Below, piece after piece: positions 14,701 to 23,506 of a stretch of DNA of 64,000 bases. The stretch is from Porites lobata. Lineage: Eukaryota; Cnidaria; Anthozoa; Scleractinia; Poritidae. Location of the stretch: positions 1 through 64,000 of the forward strand of contig CALNXK010000130.1 in NCBI GenBank assembly GCA_942486035.1. Direction: 5' to 3'. The notes under the pieces are model-generated. The model saw nothing but the letters and a program-made list of their open reading frames with translations, made no database searches and had not been told where the DNA came from. Both the position numbers and the translations under genes were made by a program. Every line of letters starts with the position of its first letter. Position 1 is the first letter of the stretch.

Positions 14701-17700
14701 GATCGTCACGATATTTAACTGTCGCAGAGCCACAATGAGTTGTTCCGAGTGAACGAGAACTCGTCGCGCACATTTGGGGTTTGTGGCTATAACTGCAGGT
14801 GTACGGATCACTTTCCTCGCAACTCTGACATTGTGTTGGACCAGGGGCTGTCACAAAAAAACAAATTATTCGCAGATTACAACTGAGACCTTAAGATCGA
14901 GGTTTGGCCATCTTACCGCAAACGGCAATCCCGGTTTGCGGTTTGTTATCCGTTAGCATATTTAGGAATTAAGATTCACGTTATCCGTTTGTTCTACATT
15001 CATATTTAAGGAATTAAGATTCACGGCCGGGTAGTTTTGCGGCTGCCATGTTTGTCTTTTATTCATTCATTTACTTCTTATTTTAACTGGGAAATCGTCT
15101 TCAAAGTTACGTTTTTCTATATAAAAATAGTTCAATAATTAATTTGATAAAGAGTTCTAAAAATTATTATTTTCTCTCAAACGTAAAATTGGGATTGTGA
15201 TGATTTTTTAGAATGCTTTAAAAAAACCGAATTATGTTTGAACGTTGCGGTAAATCGGTAAACTCGGATTAAAACCTCTGGAGCGTGATCTAAAGCCGTA
15301 GCAAACGTGAACCTCAAACCGCAAACATGACGGCAAGACACTAGTCACGTGACTTCTTGGCGTTTGCGGTTCGCGGAAATGCCGTAAAACCTCGATCTTA
15401 ACCCTTTAAGCCCCAATATACACATACAAATTCTCCAAACTGATCTCTGTACATTTTATTAAAGAATGTGTTGAGAGAATTTGATAAAAGATCAAGACGT
15501 TTTCTCTTTGGTGATAATTTTAATAATTCTCATAACCTTATCTCTTGACAATGTATGGATATCGTTAGGAGAAAATTGATGTTGGTCGCCATTGGGACTT
15601 GAAGGGTTAAGGTCTCTATTAAGCTTTTCTTGACGCCAAGCAAGCAAAGTCTATACACCTTAAATTGGAGGTTGATTTGATAAAAGCATGAACTTTGCTG
15701 CTACATGGCAAATGGATGAACCTTTTTTGCCCTAAGCGATGAATCGGTGCTATTTCTTTGTTGGTAAAAGATAGGTAAAAAAATGGCGAGCAGTTGATGT
15801 GACCATATATTATTTTTTTAGTTATGGTAGCATAGTATATAGCCTCACTTTCGAGTCTTCAAGTCGTGCACAGAGACAGGCTGTGAACTTGACAAGTTTT
15901 TTTCTAAAAGTTTCTGAGTGTCTCTGTTCGTCGCAAGCTAGCACGTTAATTTTTGAACAGGAAACTCGTAAAGGAAAAGGCCCGTCTACTGCAGCAAATT
16001 AAAGCAAAAAACAAAATTGTTGGTAAGAGACAAATTATTCGCGTAGGTGGGGCTTTGATCGACCACATTGAACACGCTTCTCTTCGTCCACTCTTTTTTA
16101 AGTACCACTTAACATAAAATAATAGTTATCGAATCAACAATTAAACGGATTTAACTATAAAAATTAACGTTAAAAATGTAAGACGTTTCAACCGTCCAAG
16201 GTTCATTTTAAGTTCAAGATAAGAATTAAAAATTAAGCATGTAAACGTTGTTCATTTTTAAAGTTAATTTCTATAGTTAAGTACTTATTGATAAATGCAT
16301 TGAGTCATTGGATGCCAATTAAGTTTCTTCCTTTTTTGAAAGAGAAGTTAAAAAAACCCACAAAGTTGGAAAAGAGAAGGGGACATGGGTCCTGGTGGAG
16401 GGTCCTGAACAACTTGGTTCTTCAATCCGGTAATCTCGACCAAAAATTTCGTACAATCCCGTAATCTAACTCGCGCGCATACTTTCAATCCCGAATCTAG
16501 CCCGATTTTGCTCTTAAATCCCTAATCCCAAGCTTCAAATAAGGGAAATTCCGGATCCCGAAAAACCTGTTGGGGACCCTCCTGGTGGTGTGCTCTATCT
16601 TTCGTGGAAGTAAGGCGTTGCATAGTTTACTTTTTATGTGTGAAGTCATACGTTGAGTAAAAGTGCCGTTACCGTTTGGGGAAAACACAGTAACTACATC
16701 TTGTGACAGGGTAGGGATCTGAGTGTTGCAGTTGTCGACGGAGCAGCATTCAATCTTACACTGTAGCAGGATTTGACCTCTGTTCCTTAAATAGCCTCCA
16801 AGAAAAAAGCACGCTGCGGTCTTATCTGTAACGAAAATTCTATTTAGCACCAAGTTAGCAAGTTTTTTCTTCATCACGAATAAAGCAATGTACAAGACTC
16901 GTTTAAACGTGAACTTGCCAAACATCAACAGAAAATTTAACGAAATATTATAAATTTAAAGGAGCTGTGCCACGACATTAATCAAAATTTAAACAGTGAT
17001 ACCACCACCAAACTGAGTGAAACATAGAAATAGAGCGATTTTCGTACGACCTTGAAATGAAACCGCGCAAACAAAACAGAAACAACAAACAGAAATAAAG
17101 CGATTTGATTGGTTTATCGAACGAATACAAACGCGTTTGGCTTTTGGTTGGTTAAGCGAACGCTCGGGTGAAAAAACTTCATGCCCGAGAACGCTACCAC
17201 TGGTTTCCCCGCCAAATGACGTCTGAGAAACGAGCGCAGACATTCCATACTGATGACGCGTCACTAGCCAGATCTGGGTAGTGCTTCTGATTGGTTGAAT
17301 CAAATTTCCCATGCGGCACGCTAATCTAAGTAAAGATGACATAATTTCTGACTATATGCATGACTAGTACATTTCATTGTGAGTATTGTCAATGTTTTAC
17401 CTTCAAAAGATGCGATAAATTCAAACTAAAATGTGCTAGTCATGGAGGTACGTATAGTGCGCATTATTTTGGAAAAATTAGCATAACATCAAAACAGTGA
17501 ATGTGGACGCAGATTTTTGACAAGTTCGTAGGATAGGTTTGTCTTGAAATTTTAAGATGTTGCAGTGAATCAATCTCAATGAAAGTTTTAGACCTTCAGT
17601 TATATACATTATGAAGATTATGTGAAGAGTCGTTTCAGAGATATAAAAAAAAGCGCTAAGAATCCAAATTTTGAATGAAGTTGCACTTAAACAGGTAGTG

Positions 17701-20700
17701 AGAATACGGGTTAGTTTTCAAGATCGCATGAAAGGAAATACAGCAAAATTTCCCAGCGTCGAAATATGATATTAAGCAGCATTCTGACGCTACTTTAGAA
17801 TATTAAAATTTGAGCCATTTATAACGTTTTTATTGAATAGTCTGTCACGTATTTCCCCACGTTCTGATTAAATAATCTATCACGTTTGAAATATATTTTC
17901 GTTTTAGTCGAATTCAAACATACAGACCCTTTTACTTCTTACGGAGATTGTTTGCTAAACACCAAACTTTAAGTTCCTAGTGCTTGATTTTCAGTAGCTG
18001 GTCTAGATCACACAAAATTCGGCTTTTATCAATTTGTCATAGTAACATCGGTTTACTTAAAACTACATTTCACACGTTTCAATCCATAGCCAATTACTGG
18101 TGAAAATTTTTTTAGCGATCGGACAAGGAAGAAGCCACTTTTAAGGCGATTGAAAAATATCGGTTTGGCCTCTGAAAAACTGTATCGAAACGCCTTAAAA
18201 CCAACCTACCTGCGCAATCGAAGCATCCTCCGAATATTTCAACCCGGGTATCGTTTGGTCCGAATGAATTTACATACTTTATGGCAGCGGTACCGCAGTG
18301 AGTTCACCGTAATTTTTAGGGAGTTATTATAACTCCAAAAATGGAGTAAAAATTTTAGGTACAGGATAACCCCTTTTTTGGGGTTATTTTAACTCCTAAT
18401 TTAACTCCGAATTTGGGGTCATTTTTACTCCTGAAAAAGAGTTCTTTTTACTCCCAGTCTTGGAGTTAAAATTACTCCGAAATGGGGTTACTTGTACTCC
18501 TTACAGGGGTTGTTTTCACTCTTTTTGGAGTTAATTTAACTCTGAAAGTGGAGTAAAAATTTTAGGTACAGGATAACTCCTTTTTTGGGGTTATTTTAAC
18601 TCCTCAAAATCTGTGGTCACTTTTACTCCTGAAAAAGAGTTCTTTAAACTCCTTTTTGGAGTTAAAATAACTCCACGAAAAATAACTCCACTGTAAGGAG
18701 TTAAATTAGCCCCACTAGAGGAGTTATTATAACTCCCTGAAAATTACAGTGTTGTACCAAGGGATTCTCCATCTGTTGCACAAACTTGGTTTCTTGGAGA
18801 AGTGGTGCATTGGGCTGCATCACTGGACTGACAAGAGTTGCACTGGGTTGGGCCAGCCACTGTTGAGACAAAAATTCAAAAGTTGAGTCGAAAATATACG
18901 ATGTTGAGTTTGAAATTTGACGCGGTGACTGGCGAAATGAGGCGAGTGAGTATCGAATGCAAAATTGGCATCTCAGTCAAATCTAGAGCACTAGTTCAGG
19001 TATCAAAACTAATAAAAAGAAGCAGTATATAAAAATTTGTTTGTCGAGTTGAATATTGCATGGTTTGACTGTGTAATTTGACAAAGCGAGTGGAAAATGT
19101 ACAGCTAGCAAGGTTAAATAAAACAGTTGAGTTCAAAAGCTAAAAGACAAGTGTAAAAACGTTTTCCAAAGACGTGAACTCTAAAAGAAGAGTGTAAAAT
19201 ATTGAATTCAGATGTAAAATTCAAGTTTTGAATTTGAAAATTTAAATGAGCAAATAGCCTGCGAGCAAGCTCTCCTATTTGGGCGAATGAAACGAGTCTC
19301 GCGAGAACGCGCGAGCGAGCGGCGAAGCCCTTCCTCGGCCCTCGCTCGCGCGTTCTCGCGAGACTCGCTTCGCTTGCCCAAATAGGAGAGCTTGCTCGCA
19401 GGCTATCTGCTCATTTAAATTTTCAACTCTTGATTTGCGCCGATTTCGTTGAAAAATCGACGAGTTGATGGAAAACACGCGACGAAAACGACGTCCCGGT
19501 GCAGCGCAGGTACCCATAAAGAGGCTCAAACGAGATGCAAAGTCAATTGATAGCAAGCTTTTCAATCCCTCCGATCAGCATTACGTTGTAGCTTACATTC
19601 CTTATTTGTTGCACGAAAGATTTTGGACTCAGCTTTTTCAGCGAAATTTTTTTTTAATTTGTTGCTCAGGAGTCAACATTTAAATGATAGGTCACTCACC
19701 ACTCGTGTCTGTAGCAACGAGAAAAACGAGCACGGGAAACAACCTCATATTTCGAATCTAGAAAACAGTCCCTTATAAGATCCGTTTCCTCTTTAACTGA
19801 AAATAGAGACCTCTTCCGAAAAATGTGTGAAAGTAATATTACTTACTCTAACCGGCTATGATTGGTTCAAAGTTGACAGTGTCTTTAATATTAATAGACC
19901 TATTCGGCTAACTCAATGTTGTACCCAATTCAAATCTCCCGGGGATAAGATTCTTTGTGCATTGTATTTGCGTTACAATGTGGCATTCACATTTAAATGA
20001 TATGGAAATTCCTGAAACAAAATGTTTTATTCCCAAAGGGTTTGAATTGGGTACAACATTGAGTTAGCCGAATAGGTCTATTTCGAATCGGAACCCAACA
20101 GGAAGTCAAATGCCGAATTGAAAATGCAACTTCATGTTTATCTAGTTGAGTGTCCAATTGTCCTTATTAATTACCTTTGTTTTTGGGAAGAGTGCTCTCA
20201 AAAATTTGAAATGAATAAAACCTTTCAAGTTTATTCTTTTCTCTTCTTCGAATTGATAGATAGTTGTACTAACTCATAAGTGTTGTTAATTCGAGTCTTA
20301 CATTCTAGTTAAAGCATTTCACAAACAAACGTAACAAAACAAAACAATCGTGCAAAATATAAGTACGCGGTACGCATTGATTCGCCTGGATGCATAGCCA
20401 AAAACATTCCGTAGTTTTACTTTATCACCATCACCAGGCAGGTAACTTGATCACCAGGTAACTAAATAGTCCTATTTATCTCGTCCGTAAAAAAACCACA
20501 TACACACATAAGGTAATTCTGTCACGATTTCACCGTCCTTTCGTAACATCCTGTCTACAGTCTCTTCTCTAGAACCATCTATAAATATCACAAGATTTGT
20601 TTTCTACAGCAGAACTGAAATACAAGGACACATACACTAACTCCACGTTTTTCTCGATCCGGGACATGGCAGACTGTTAGGAACAGCTCAGCAGCTCAAT

Positions 20701-21542
20701 AAAGAAAAGCAACATAAGCTGCGAAATGCTTCGATGGAATTGCAAATAAATATAACCAGTGTTTTTTGGAAAATTGTAGTAGGGACCTTACGAGCCGACA
20801 ATTTGTTTTTTCAGTCAATATAATAAACATTTTTTCGTTTAAGGTATCTAATATTTAAATGACGCCTCCATGAGCAGTCAAGTGTTAAACACGTCCGCCT
20901 AATAACCGATTAAGTTCCTAGATTCCTTCATTCTTTTGCTCTTCCAAGGGTGGATAACCTCCGAAAAAATTAAAAACTTTGAAATGATTAAAGAACGAAA
21001 TGCTTCAAAAGACATAAGGAAGTTAAATCTTGAATCGAAAGCAATTTATGTTCAAAAGGGGATATTATTTTCCGCTTTCTACTGGGTGTGGCTCGGGCTT
21101 TATTTGACCTCTAAAAGAGAACATTCTCCAACCGAGCAACACAGGATTATTTTGATTCTTTCTATATTATATAGACATAAATTTACGCACAAACCTAAGG
21201 GATACCTTTACGATTCTCGCGTGGTTGACACGAACGAAGGTGCTCTCGAATGAAGCTCCTGTTCTAGATCGTTTATATTTCGTTGATATTTCCGCAAGGT
21301 AAGTTAATAAAATTGCTTGACCATGATAGTTAGTAAGCGTTCGGGTTTTTTTCGACGACAGAACTTAATGATGATTAGATTTATTTATTTATTTATTTAT
21401 TTTTATTATTTTTTTTAATTTTACTTTTTTTTGTCCCTGTGCGTACCCAAAGAATGCAGTTTACAGTCTTCATATTAAAAATCGATCACTTACCTATCGC
21501 TTCTGCGGCAAAGAGCAAGACAAGCACGGGAAAAAACTTCAT
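3504..21542 (-). CDS. Six-LU-domain (Ly6/uPAR-like) GPI-anchored protein, two domains damaged
   Basis: The model has 14 exons: a signal-peptide exon (21494-21542, with alternatives elsewhere), six pairs of LU exons, and a terminal exon with a GPI-type tail (3504-3643). Every internal exon starts and ends in phase 1. Each A exon carries CxxC, then SLGTTHCG, then RGC(I/F)xCA. Each B exon carries DKKAAC, GGYL, then CxIxCC and NCN, the hallmark end of LU domains. LU proteins are small disulfide-rich surface proteins; family members act as receptors, channel modulators or adhesion factors, and no specific role can be assigned here. LU1 is interrupted by a transposon and LU6 has two frameshifts, so this is either a damaged gene, a damaged allele, or a gene whose outer domains are skipped by splicing. 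The first exon is uncertain. Confidence 0.75.
4273..5682. repeat. LU6 intron: foldback plus tandem duplication
   Basis: A 277-bp foldback occupies 4751-5027 (see its own entry). From about 5030 to 5500, a unit with TTTGCCCAAATATAATTCAC and CAACTGTAAATATAATTCC occurs as two direct copies (about 5125-5310 and 5315-5500). A third partial copy lies inverted on the left. No coding is seen. Confidence 0.6.
4751..5027. mobile_element. Long foldback element
   Basis: The arms run from TTACTGATCC to GGATCAGTAA. An inner arm of about 100 bases (CTCACTAGTTTGTGGTTGTG through GTAAAACGGACA) is almost exactly reversed on the right side. The loop is about 30 bases. There is no open frame. It is typical of a MITE or foldback transposon. 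Confidence 0.75.
5883..8149. repeat. LU5-LU6 intron, dispersed repeats, no gene seen
   Basis: About 6250-6600 matches 29740-30090 along its length, sharing CAGCAGTATAACCATTT and TGCGTGACAGTGAAAACGAT. It is a dispersed repeat with no open frame. The stretch also has a (CT)n run at 7266-7282 and a tRNA-like B-box at about 7725. Confidence 0.55.
7670..7745 (+). repeat. tRNA-like (SINE-like) fragment
   Basis: The segment contains GAGCAGTGGTAAGGAG and a B-box-like CCGTTCGATTCCTG, followed closely by T-rich sequence. I cannot fold a convincing tRNA cloverleaf, so a tRNA-derived repeat is more likely than a functional tRNA. Confidence 0.3.
8150..9656 (-). CDS. LU domain 5 (exons 9468-9656 and 8150-8311)
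   Basis: Exon A (189 nt) runs from the acceptor TTCTTAACAG to the donor GTAAGT and codes TCTYC, SLGTTHCGS, YRGCFDCA. Exon B (162 nt) runs from the acceptor TTAATCAG to the donor GTAATT and codes DKKAAC, LGGYLK, KCEIDCC, NNCN, then a Ser/Thr-rich linker. Both exons are open and in phase 1. The cysteine series matches the other LU domains, with about twelve cysteines, slightly more than the classical ten. Confidence 0.8.
8479..8645. mobile_element. MITE with about 50-base inverted ends
   Basis: GGCCATTTCCGAGT...TATCAAAACGAGGTTAGGTGC on the left is matched in reverse by GCACCTAACCTCGTTTTGAT...ACTCGGAAATGGCC on the right. The middle is about 60 bases and has no coding. It lies in the intron between the two LU5 exons. 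Confidence 0.7.
8732..8842. mobile_element. Small inverted-repeat element
   Basis: The ends CTACCCTGGGTGCCAGAG and CTCTGGTACCCAGGGTAG are inverted. The interior of about 75 bases has no open frame. It is a likely MITE in the LU5 intron. Confidence 0.55.
8918..9051. mobile_element. GGATAGCGCTATCC element, degenerate copy
   Basis: It contains GGATAACGCAATC, CTTATCCACTTGACAGCGAT and GGATAGCGCTATCC near TTTTGAACAACA. The better copy is at 62166-62304, with inverted ends GTTGTTCAAAAG and CTTTTGAACAAC. Confidence 0.55.
10068..11963 (-). CDS. LU domain 4 (exons 11772-11963 and 10068-10178)
   Basis: Exon A (192 nt) codes SQCQEC, SLGTTHCGY, YRGCINCA, and leaves with the donor GTACGT. Exon B (111 nt) enters after TTTTCAG and codes DKKAAC, SGYIK, TCDIQCC, NNCN, with no long linker. 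Both are open and phase 1. The 1.6-kb intron between them holds a 5'-truncated LINE fragment and two (TTA)n tracts. Confidence 0.8.
10660..11380 (-). mobile_element. LINE reverse-transcriptase fragment
   Basis: Minus-strand reading gives HLFYMDDLK, the catalytic YMDD box of reverse transcriptases. It continues, after a frameshift near 11270, with IKSFSDDI, DFGLDKCA and YKYLGV, and then, after another near 10960, with DRLYLPRTEGGRGLIQLE. This is the palm-thumb part of a LINE polymerase, truncated at its 5' end at a (TTA)n tract. It is dead in this copy. It sits in an intron in the same orientation as the host gene. Confidence 0.75.
11385..11432. repeat. (TTA)n microsatellite
   Basis: About 16 uninterrupted TTA units at the 5'-truncated end of the LINE fragment. 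Confidence 0.9.
11668..11724. repeat. (TTA)n microsatellite
   Basis: About 19 TTA units following a run of A residues. It lies 50 bases downstream of LU4 exon A. Confidence 0.9.
12018..12223. mobile_element. TTAA-target MITE, copy 1
   Basis: TTAA at 12014-12017 and 12224-12227 flanks ends reading ACCTTTTACTGCCA and TGGCAGTGAGAGGG. The interior contains GTGTGACCATTCAAATGAAAGCT. A TTAA target duplication with CCC-type ends is the signature of piggyBac-like elements. There is no coding. Confidence 0.6.
12325..12437. mobile_element. Foldback element
   Basis: CTAGCCTCCCACGCAGAGGTT on the left is reversed by ACGTCTGCGTGGAAGGCTAC on the right, with further inner pairing. It is a short MITE close to LU3 exon B. 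Confidence 0.55.
12586..13197 (-). CDS. LU domain 3 (exons 12988-13197 and 12586-12741)
   Basis: Exon A (210 nt) enters after TTTACACAG and codes GQCIAC, SLGTTHCGS, IRGCFDC, leaving at GTGGGTA. Exon B (156 nt) codes DKKAAC, LGGYLK, ECEIECC, RCN and a linker ending VTVFTPE, leaving at GTATTA. Both are open and phase 1. The intron between them is only about 246 bases. Confidence 0.8.
13238..13495. repeat. Minisatellite, roughly 50-base unit
   Basis: About five diverged copies of a unit with CCGATATCCAAACACCGAGAAG, ATATCAAACACGAGAA and GGAGTGTTTC. The array begins about 40 bases upstream (in gene direction) of the acceptor of LU3 exon A. It produces chance open frames on both strands. Confidence 0.75.
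13826..14847 (-). CDS. LU domain 2 (exons 14656-14847 and 13826-13939)
   Basis: Exon A (192 nt) enters after TTTTGTGACAG and codes TQCQSC, SLGTTHCGS, VKYRDD, LRGCINCA, leaving at GTTAGT. Exon B (114 nt) enters after GTTTACAG and codes DKRAAC, LGGYLK, ECDIECC, DNCN, and leaves at GTAATA without a long linker. Both are open and phase 1. Confidence 0.8.
14885..15616. mobile_element. Inverted-repeat element hosting a nested TTAA MITE
   Basis: The left end GAGACCTTAAGATCGAGG is matched in reverse on the right by CCTCGATCTTAA plus GGTCTC, once the nested element at 15402-15606 is removed. Inner arms share TTTGCGGT and GCCGTAAAACC words. There is no coding. It lies in the intron upstream of LU2 exon A. 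Confidence 0.65.
15402..15606. mobile_element. TTAA-target MITE, copy 2 (nested)
   Basis: TTAA flanks at 15398-15401 and 15607-15610. The ends are CCCTTTAAGCCCCAAT and ATTGGGACTTGAAGGG. The interior has CAATGTATGGATATC. It interrupts the right terminus of the element at 14885-15616. Confidence 0.75.
16673..18859 (-). pseudogene. LU domain 1 (exons 18210-18859 and 16673-16825), split by a transposon
   Basis: Exon A enters after TCTCAACAG and codes TQCNSC, VCATD, SLGTT, then meets an inserted element (18305-18751). On the far side HCGTAA, FGGCFDCA and the donor GTAGGT follow. Removing 447 bases plus one 2-base duplication leaves 201 nt, in phase like its siblings. With the insert, the frame stops at a TAA four codons into the insertion junction. 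Exon B (153 nt) is intact: DKTAAC, LGGYLR, QCKIECC, DNCN, VTVFSPN. Confidence 0.75.
18305..18751. mobile_element. GGAGTTA-palindrome element inserted in LU1 exon
   Basis: The ends CACCGTAATTTTTAGGGAGTT and, inverted, CACTGTAATTTTCAGGGAGTT bound 447 bases. The flanking TT on both sides is the apparent target duplication; removing one copy restores the exon. The interior is a chain of imperfect palindromes such as GGAGTTATAATAACTCC, GGAGTAAAAA and GGGGTTATTTTAACTCC. No protein is coded. It is a non-autonomous element of a family I cannot name. Confidence 0.8.
19223..19430. mobile_element. Foldback element, GCCTGCGAGCAAGCTCTCC family
   Basis: TTTAAATGAGC, AGCCTGCGAGCAAGCTCTCC and TATTTGGGC on the left are reversed on the right, around a GC-rich loop with CGCGAGAACGCGCGAGCGAG. 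The outer arms are AT-rich. Confidence 0.7.
19700..19748 (-). CDS. Alternative signal-peptide first exon
   Basis: ATG at 19748 opens MRLFPVLVFLVATDTS, followed by one base and the donor GTGAGT. That phase fits every LU A exon. The hydrophobic core looks like a signal peptide. This is the candidate first exon nearest to LU1. It may serve the LU gene or be a relic of a lost tandem copy. Confidence 0.55.
19893..20082. mobile_element. MITE with about 42-base inverted ends
   Basis: AATAGACCTATTCGGCTAAC through TGTACCCAATTCAAA on the left is exactly reversed on the right. It lies upstream of the first exon at 19.7 kb. The paralogous block near 26.0 kb has no such insert. Confidence 0.8.
20083..21493. 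other. Spacer between first exons, nothing recognised
   Basis: The sequence is AT-rich. A 105-codon plus-strand frame at 20936-21253 has no motif and no splice context that I recognise. I see no other structure that I can support. Confidence 0.4.
21494..21542 (-). CDS. Signal-peptide first exon of LU gene
   Basis: ATG at 21542 opens MKFFPVLVLLFAAEAI, then one base and a strong donor GTAAGT. It is a typical short signal peptide, in the phase needed for the LU exons. A LINE fragment on the other strand begins about 60-90 bases upstream, so the promoter region is compressed or supplied by the insertion. Confidence 0.6.
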
Positions 21543-21609
21543 TCTTCTTTAAGTTGCAACTGCAAGATAGAGATCCCTTTCGCAGGGCACGTATTAAAAG
21601 CGCAAATAT

Positions 21610-22388
21610 GTTAAACGTCGTAAGATTACTTGCTCAAACGTCAAAGGTCGAAAATGCAACATAATAACATCAAACGCATTAGCAGGTATTTGAGTTATGA
21701 TGACAGGAAGTCTATAGTTCAAGCAGTCATAATGTCAAGTATAGATTATTGTAATAGCCTCTTGGTTGGTGTTACATCCACCCAGCTAAGTAAATTACAG
21801 CGTTTACAAAATGCAGCGGCTCGCCTTGTTATAACGTCGCAAAGTATGATCACATTACTCCTACACCTGTTAATTTACATTGGCTTCCAGTAACGTATAG
21901 GGTAAATTTTAAGATAGCAATGCTTGCTCATAAGTGTATCTATGGCAACGCATCCGAATACCTTAAGGATCTAATAAAAGTTAAGAGTACCACCAGATAT
22001 AATCTTAGATCGGACGGGGAGATGTTACTCGAGGATTATAGTGCACGATCAAAGAAGACACTTGGAGACAGGACTTTCGAAGTAGCCGCCCCTAGAATCT
22101 GGAACTTTTTACCGAAGGACATTAGGAAACAGGACAACTATTATACTTTTAAGAAACAGCTAAAGACTTATTATTTTAAACTTGCATACAATTTTTAATT
22201 ACACATAGGTGTATATTAATTTTACTCTCTTTTTTATCAATTTTGTACAAAAAAATTAAGTTAGGTCTCATTTACAGATATATTCATGTTTACTTCGATA
22301 ATTAATATATATCTGGTTATCTTTAATAGTTTGTAATGCGTATTTGATCATTTGATATATGTTAATTTGCGCAATACCAAATAATAAA

Positions 22389-22425
<37 letters not shown>

Positions 22426-22426
22426 G
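21610..22426 (+). mobile_element. Jockey/CR1-type LINE, 3' end of ORF2
   Basis: Two frames (21630-21893 and 21920-22198) read SSIDYCNSLL, LQRLQNAAARLV, then after a frameshift HWLPVTYRVNFKIAMLAHK, YNLRSD, LGDRTFEVAAPRIWNFLP and a Lys-rich end. This is the conserved C-terminus of jockey/CR1-like LINE polymerases. An AT-rich tail and (TTA)n tract (22383-22426) complete it. The copy is 5'-truncated and frameshifted. Confidence 0.85.
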
Positions 22427-23506
22427 CAAAAGTAGGTTGAGTTTGATCTTCCGGGTGAACGTAGTCCGGAATAGGACTGTTGTTGTTGACAGTGACCGAC
22501 GTTTCGACAACCTGTGCGGTAGTCATCTTCAGAGTCAAAATGAGTTGTATCACATCAGTTGATGGTATTATACTCTGGTTATTGATTTGATTGGTCAATT
22601 ACGTCGTGATGTTATTAGTTGTCTGTCAGTTAAGGCGTGAGGTTATTTGCTATGAAGACTCGTAATCAGTAATTGGTGCGTTTCGATCCGTCTATTGTCA
22701 CAGTTAAACAGTCGTCTATTGTTAGTCAAATTGTCATTCTCTCGTGGTTAGTTTTGCTTGATCTCGTCAATAAGTCGTTTGTACGGCGCTGGTAACTGTT
22801 GGCTACGATTCAGTGGCGTTTGTTCTAAGTTAGTAAACCAGCTTTCTAAAGTAAGACGTTGACAGTAGTCTGTAGAATACGTTATACATGTCGCAGAGTC
22901 CCAGTCAATTTGATGTTTCGTCTTTAAATGGTGCTCAGCAATGTGATTGTTGAGGTCACCATTCTTCGTAGCTCGTTTGTGTTCGGTCAGTTGCATGCTC
23001 AGGTTTCTGCCAGTTTCACCAATGTAAGAAGTCTGGCAGTCGCAGCATTTGATCTTGTATACTGCTCCCTGTCTGTCCTCCGGTTTGTCTTTGTCTTTGA
23101 CATTAGTAAGCAGTCAATAGTTTCAGAGGTGCCTCTGATGTATGGTATAGTCGCTGTCGTAACAGGGCCAGAGTTGGTCTGAGTGTTGGAATCAGTAGTG
23201 TTACTGTGAATTTTCCGTCTAACAAAGTCCGTGTTGTAATTGTTCTTACTAAAAACGTTGTTAAGATTATCAGTCTCGTCTTGTAGGCTGTCAGGTGAGT
23301 CACAAACTAGTTGCGCTCGTCTCGTCAGAGTCCGGATAGTAGTAGAGGTCGGGTTGTACGAAGACTGGTCTAGTAATCGGTCGGTATGAGTCAATTTTCT
23401 GTAAAAAGTCGGTTTTAGTTTGTTGTTGTCGCGAGTGACCAAGAAGTCTAGAAAAGGTATCTTACCATTTTCTTCGATCTCCTTGGTGAACTGTATGTCC
23501 GCGTTC
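22427..23506 (-). mobile_element. Penelope-like element, truncated
   Basis: Minus-strand reading shows LVTRDNNKLKPTFYRKLTHT, the end of a Penelope reverse transcriptase. A linker and a GIY-YIG-type endonuclease follow, with YKIKCCDCQTSYIGETGR, LTEHKRA, HIAEHH and LESWF. The endonuclease frame is offset by a shift near 23060. The tail to 22427 is the 3' region repeated at 26271-26613. The copy is 5'-truncated and inactive, joined directly to the preceding LINE. Confidence 0.8.

Larger units (their letters stand above)
19600..20160 (-). repeat. Duplicated first-exon cassette, copy 1
   Basis: This block matches about 25735-26060: shared GATTTTGGACTCAGCTTTTT, the signal-peptide exon, TAACCGGCTATGATTGGTTC and CGGAACCCAACAGGAA. 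Copy 1 carries an extra 190-bp inverted-repeat element (19893-20082) that copy 2 lacks. Confidence 0.7.

Noticed and set aside
16497..16928. 143-codon minus-strand frame as a single exon
   Set aside because: Only the part 16673-16825 is the real LU exon. The rest is intron read-through beyond clear acceptor and donor sites.
20936..21253. 105-codon plus-strand open frame
   Set aside because: No recognisable motif, no splice or promoter context, and located in AT-rich spacer. Length alone is not enough.
3504..21542. Three-finger toxin gene cluster
   Set aside because: The cysteine pattern belongs to the LU fold in general. Tandem domains in one chain and a GPI-type tail indicate a surface protein, and nothing supports toxicity.
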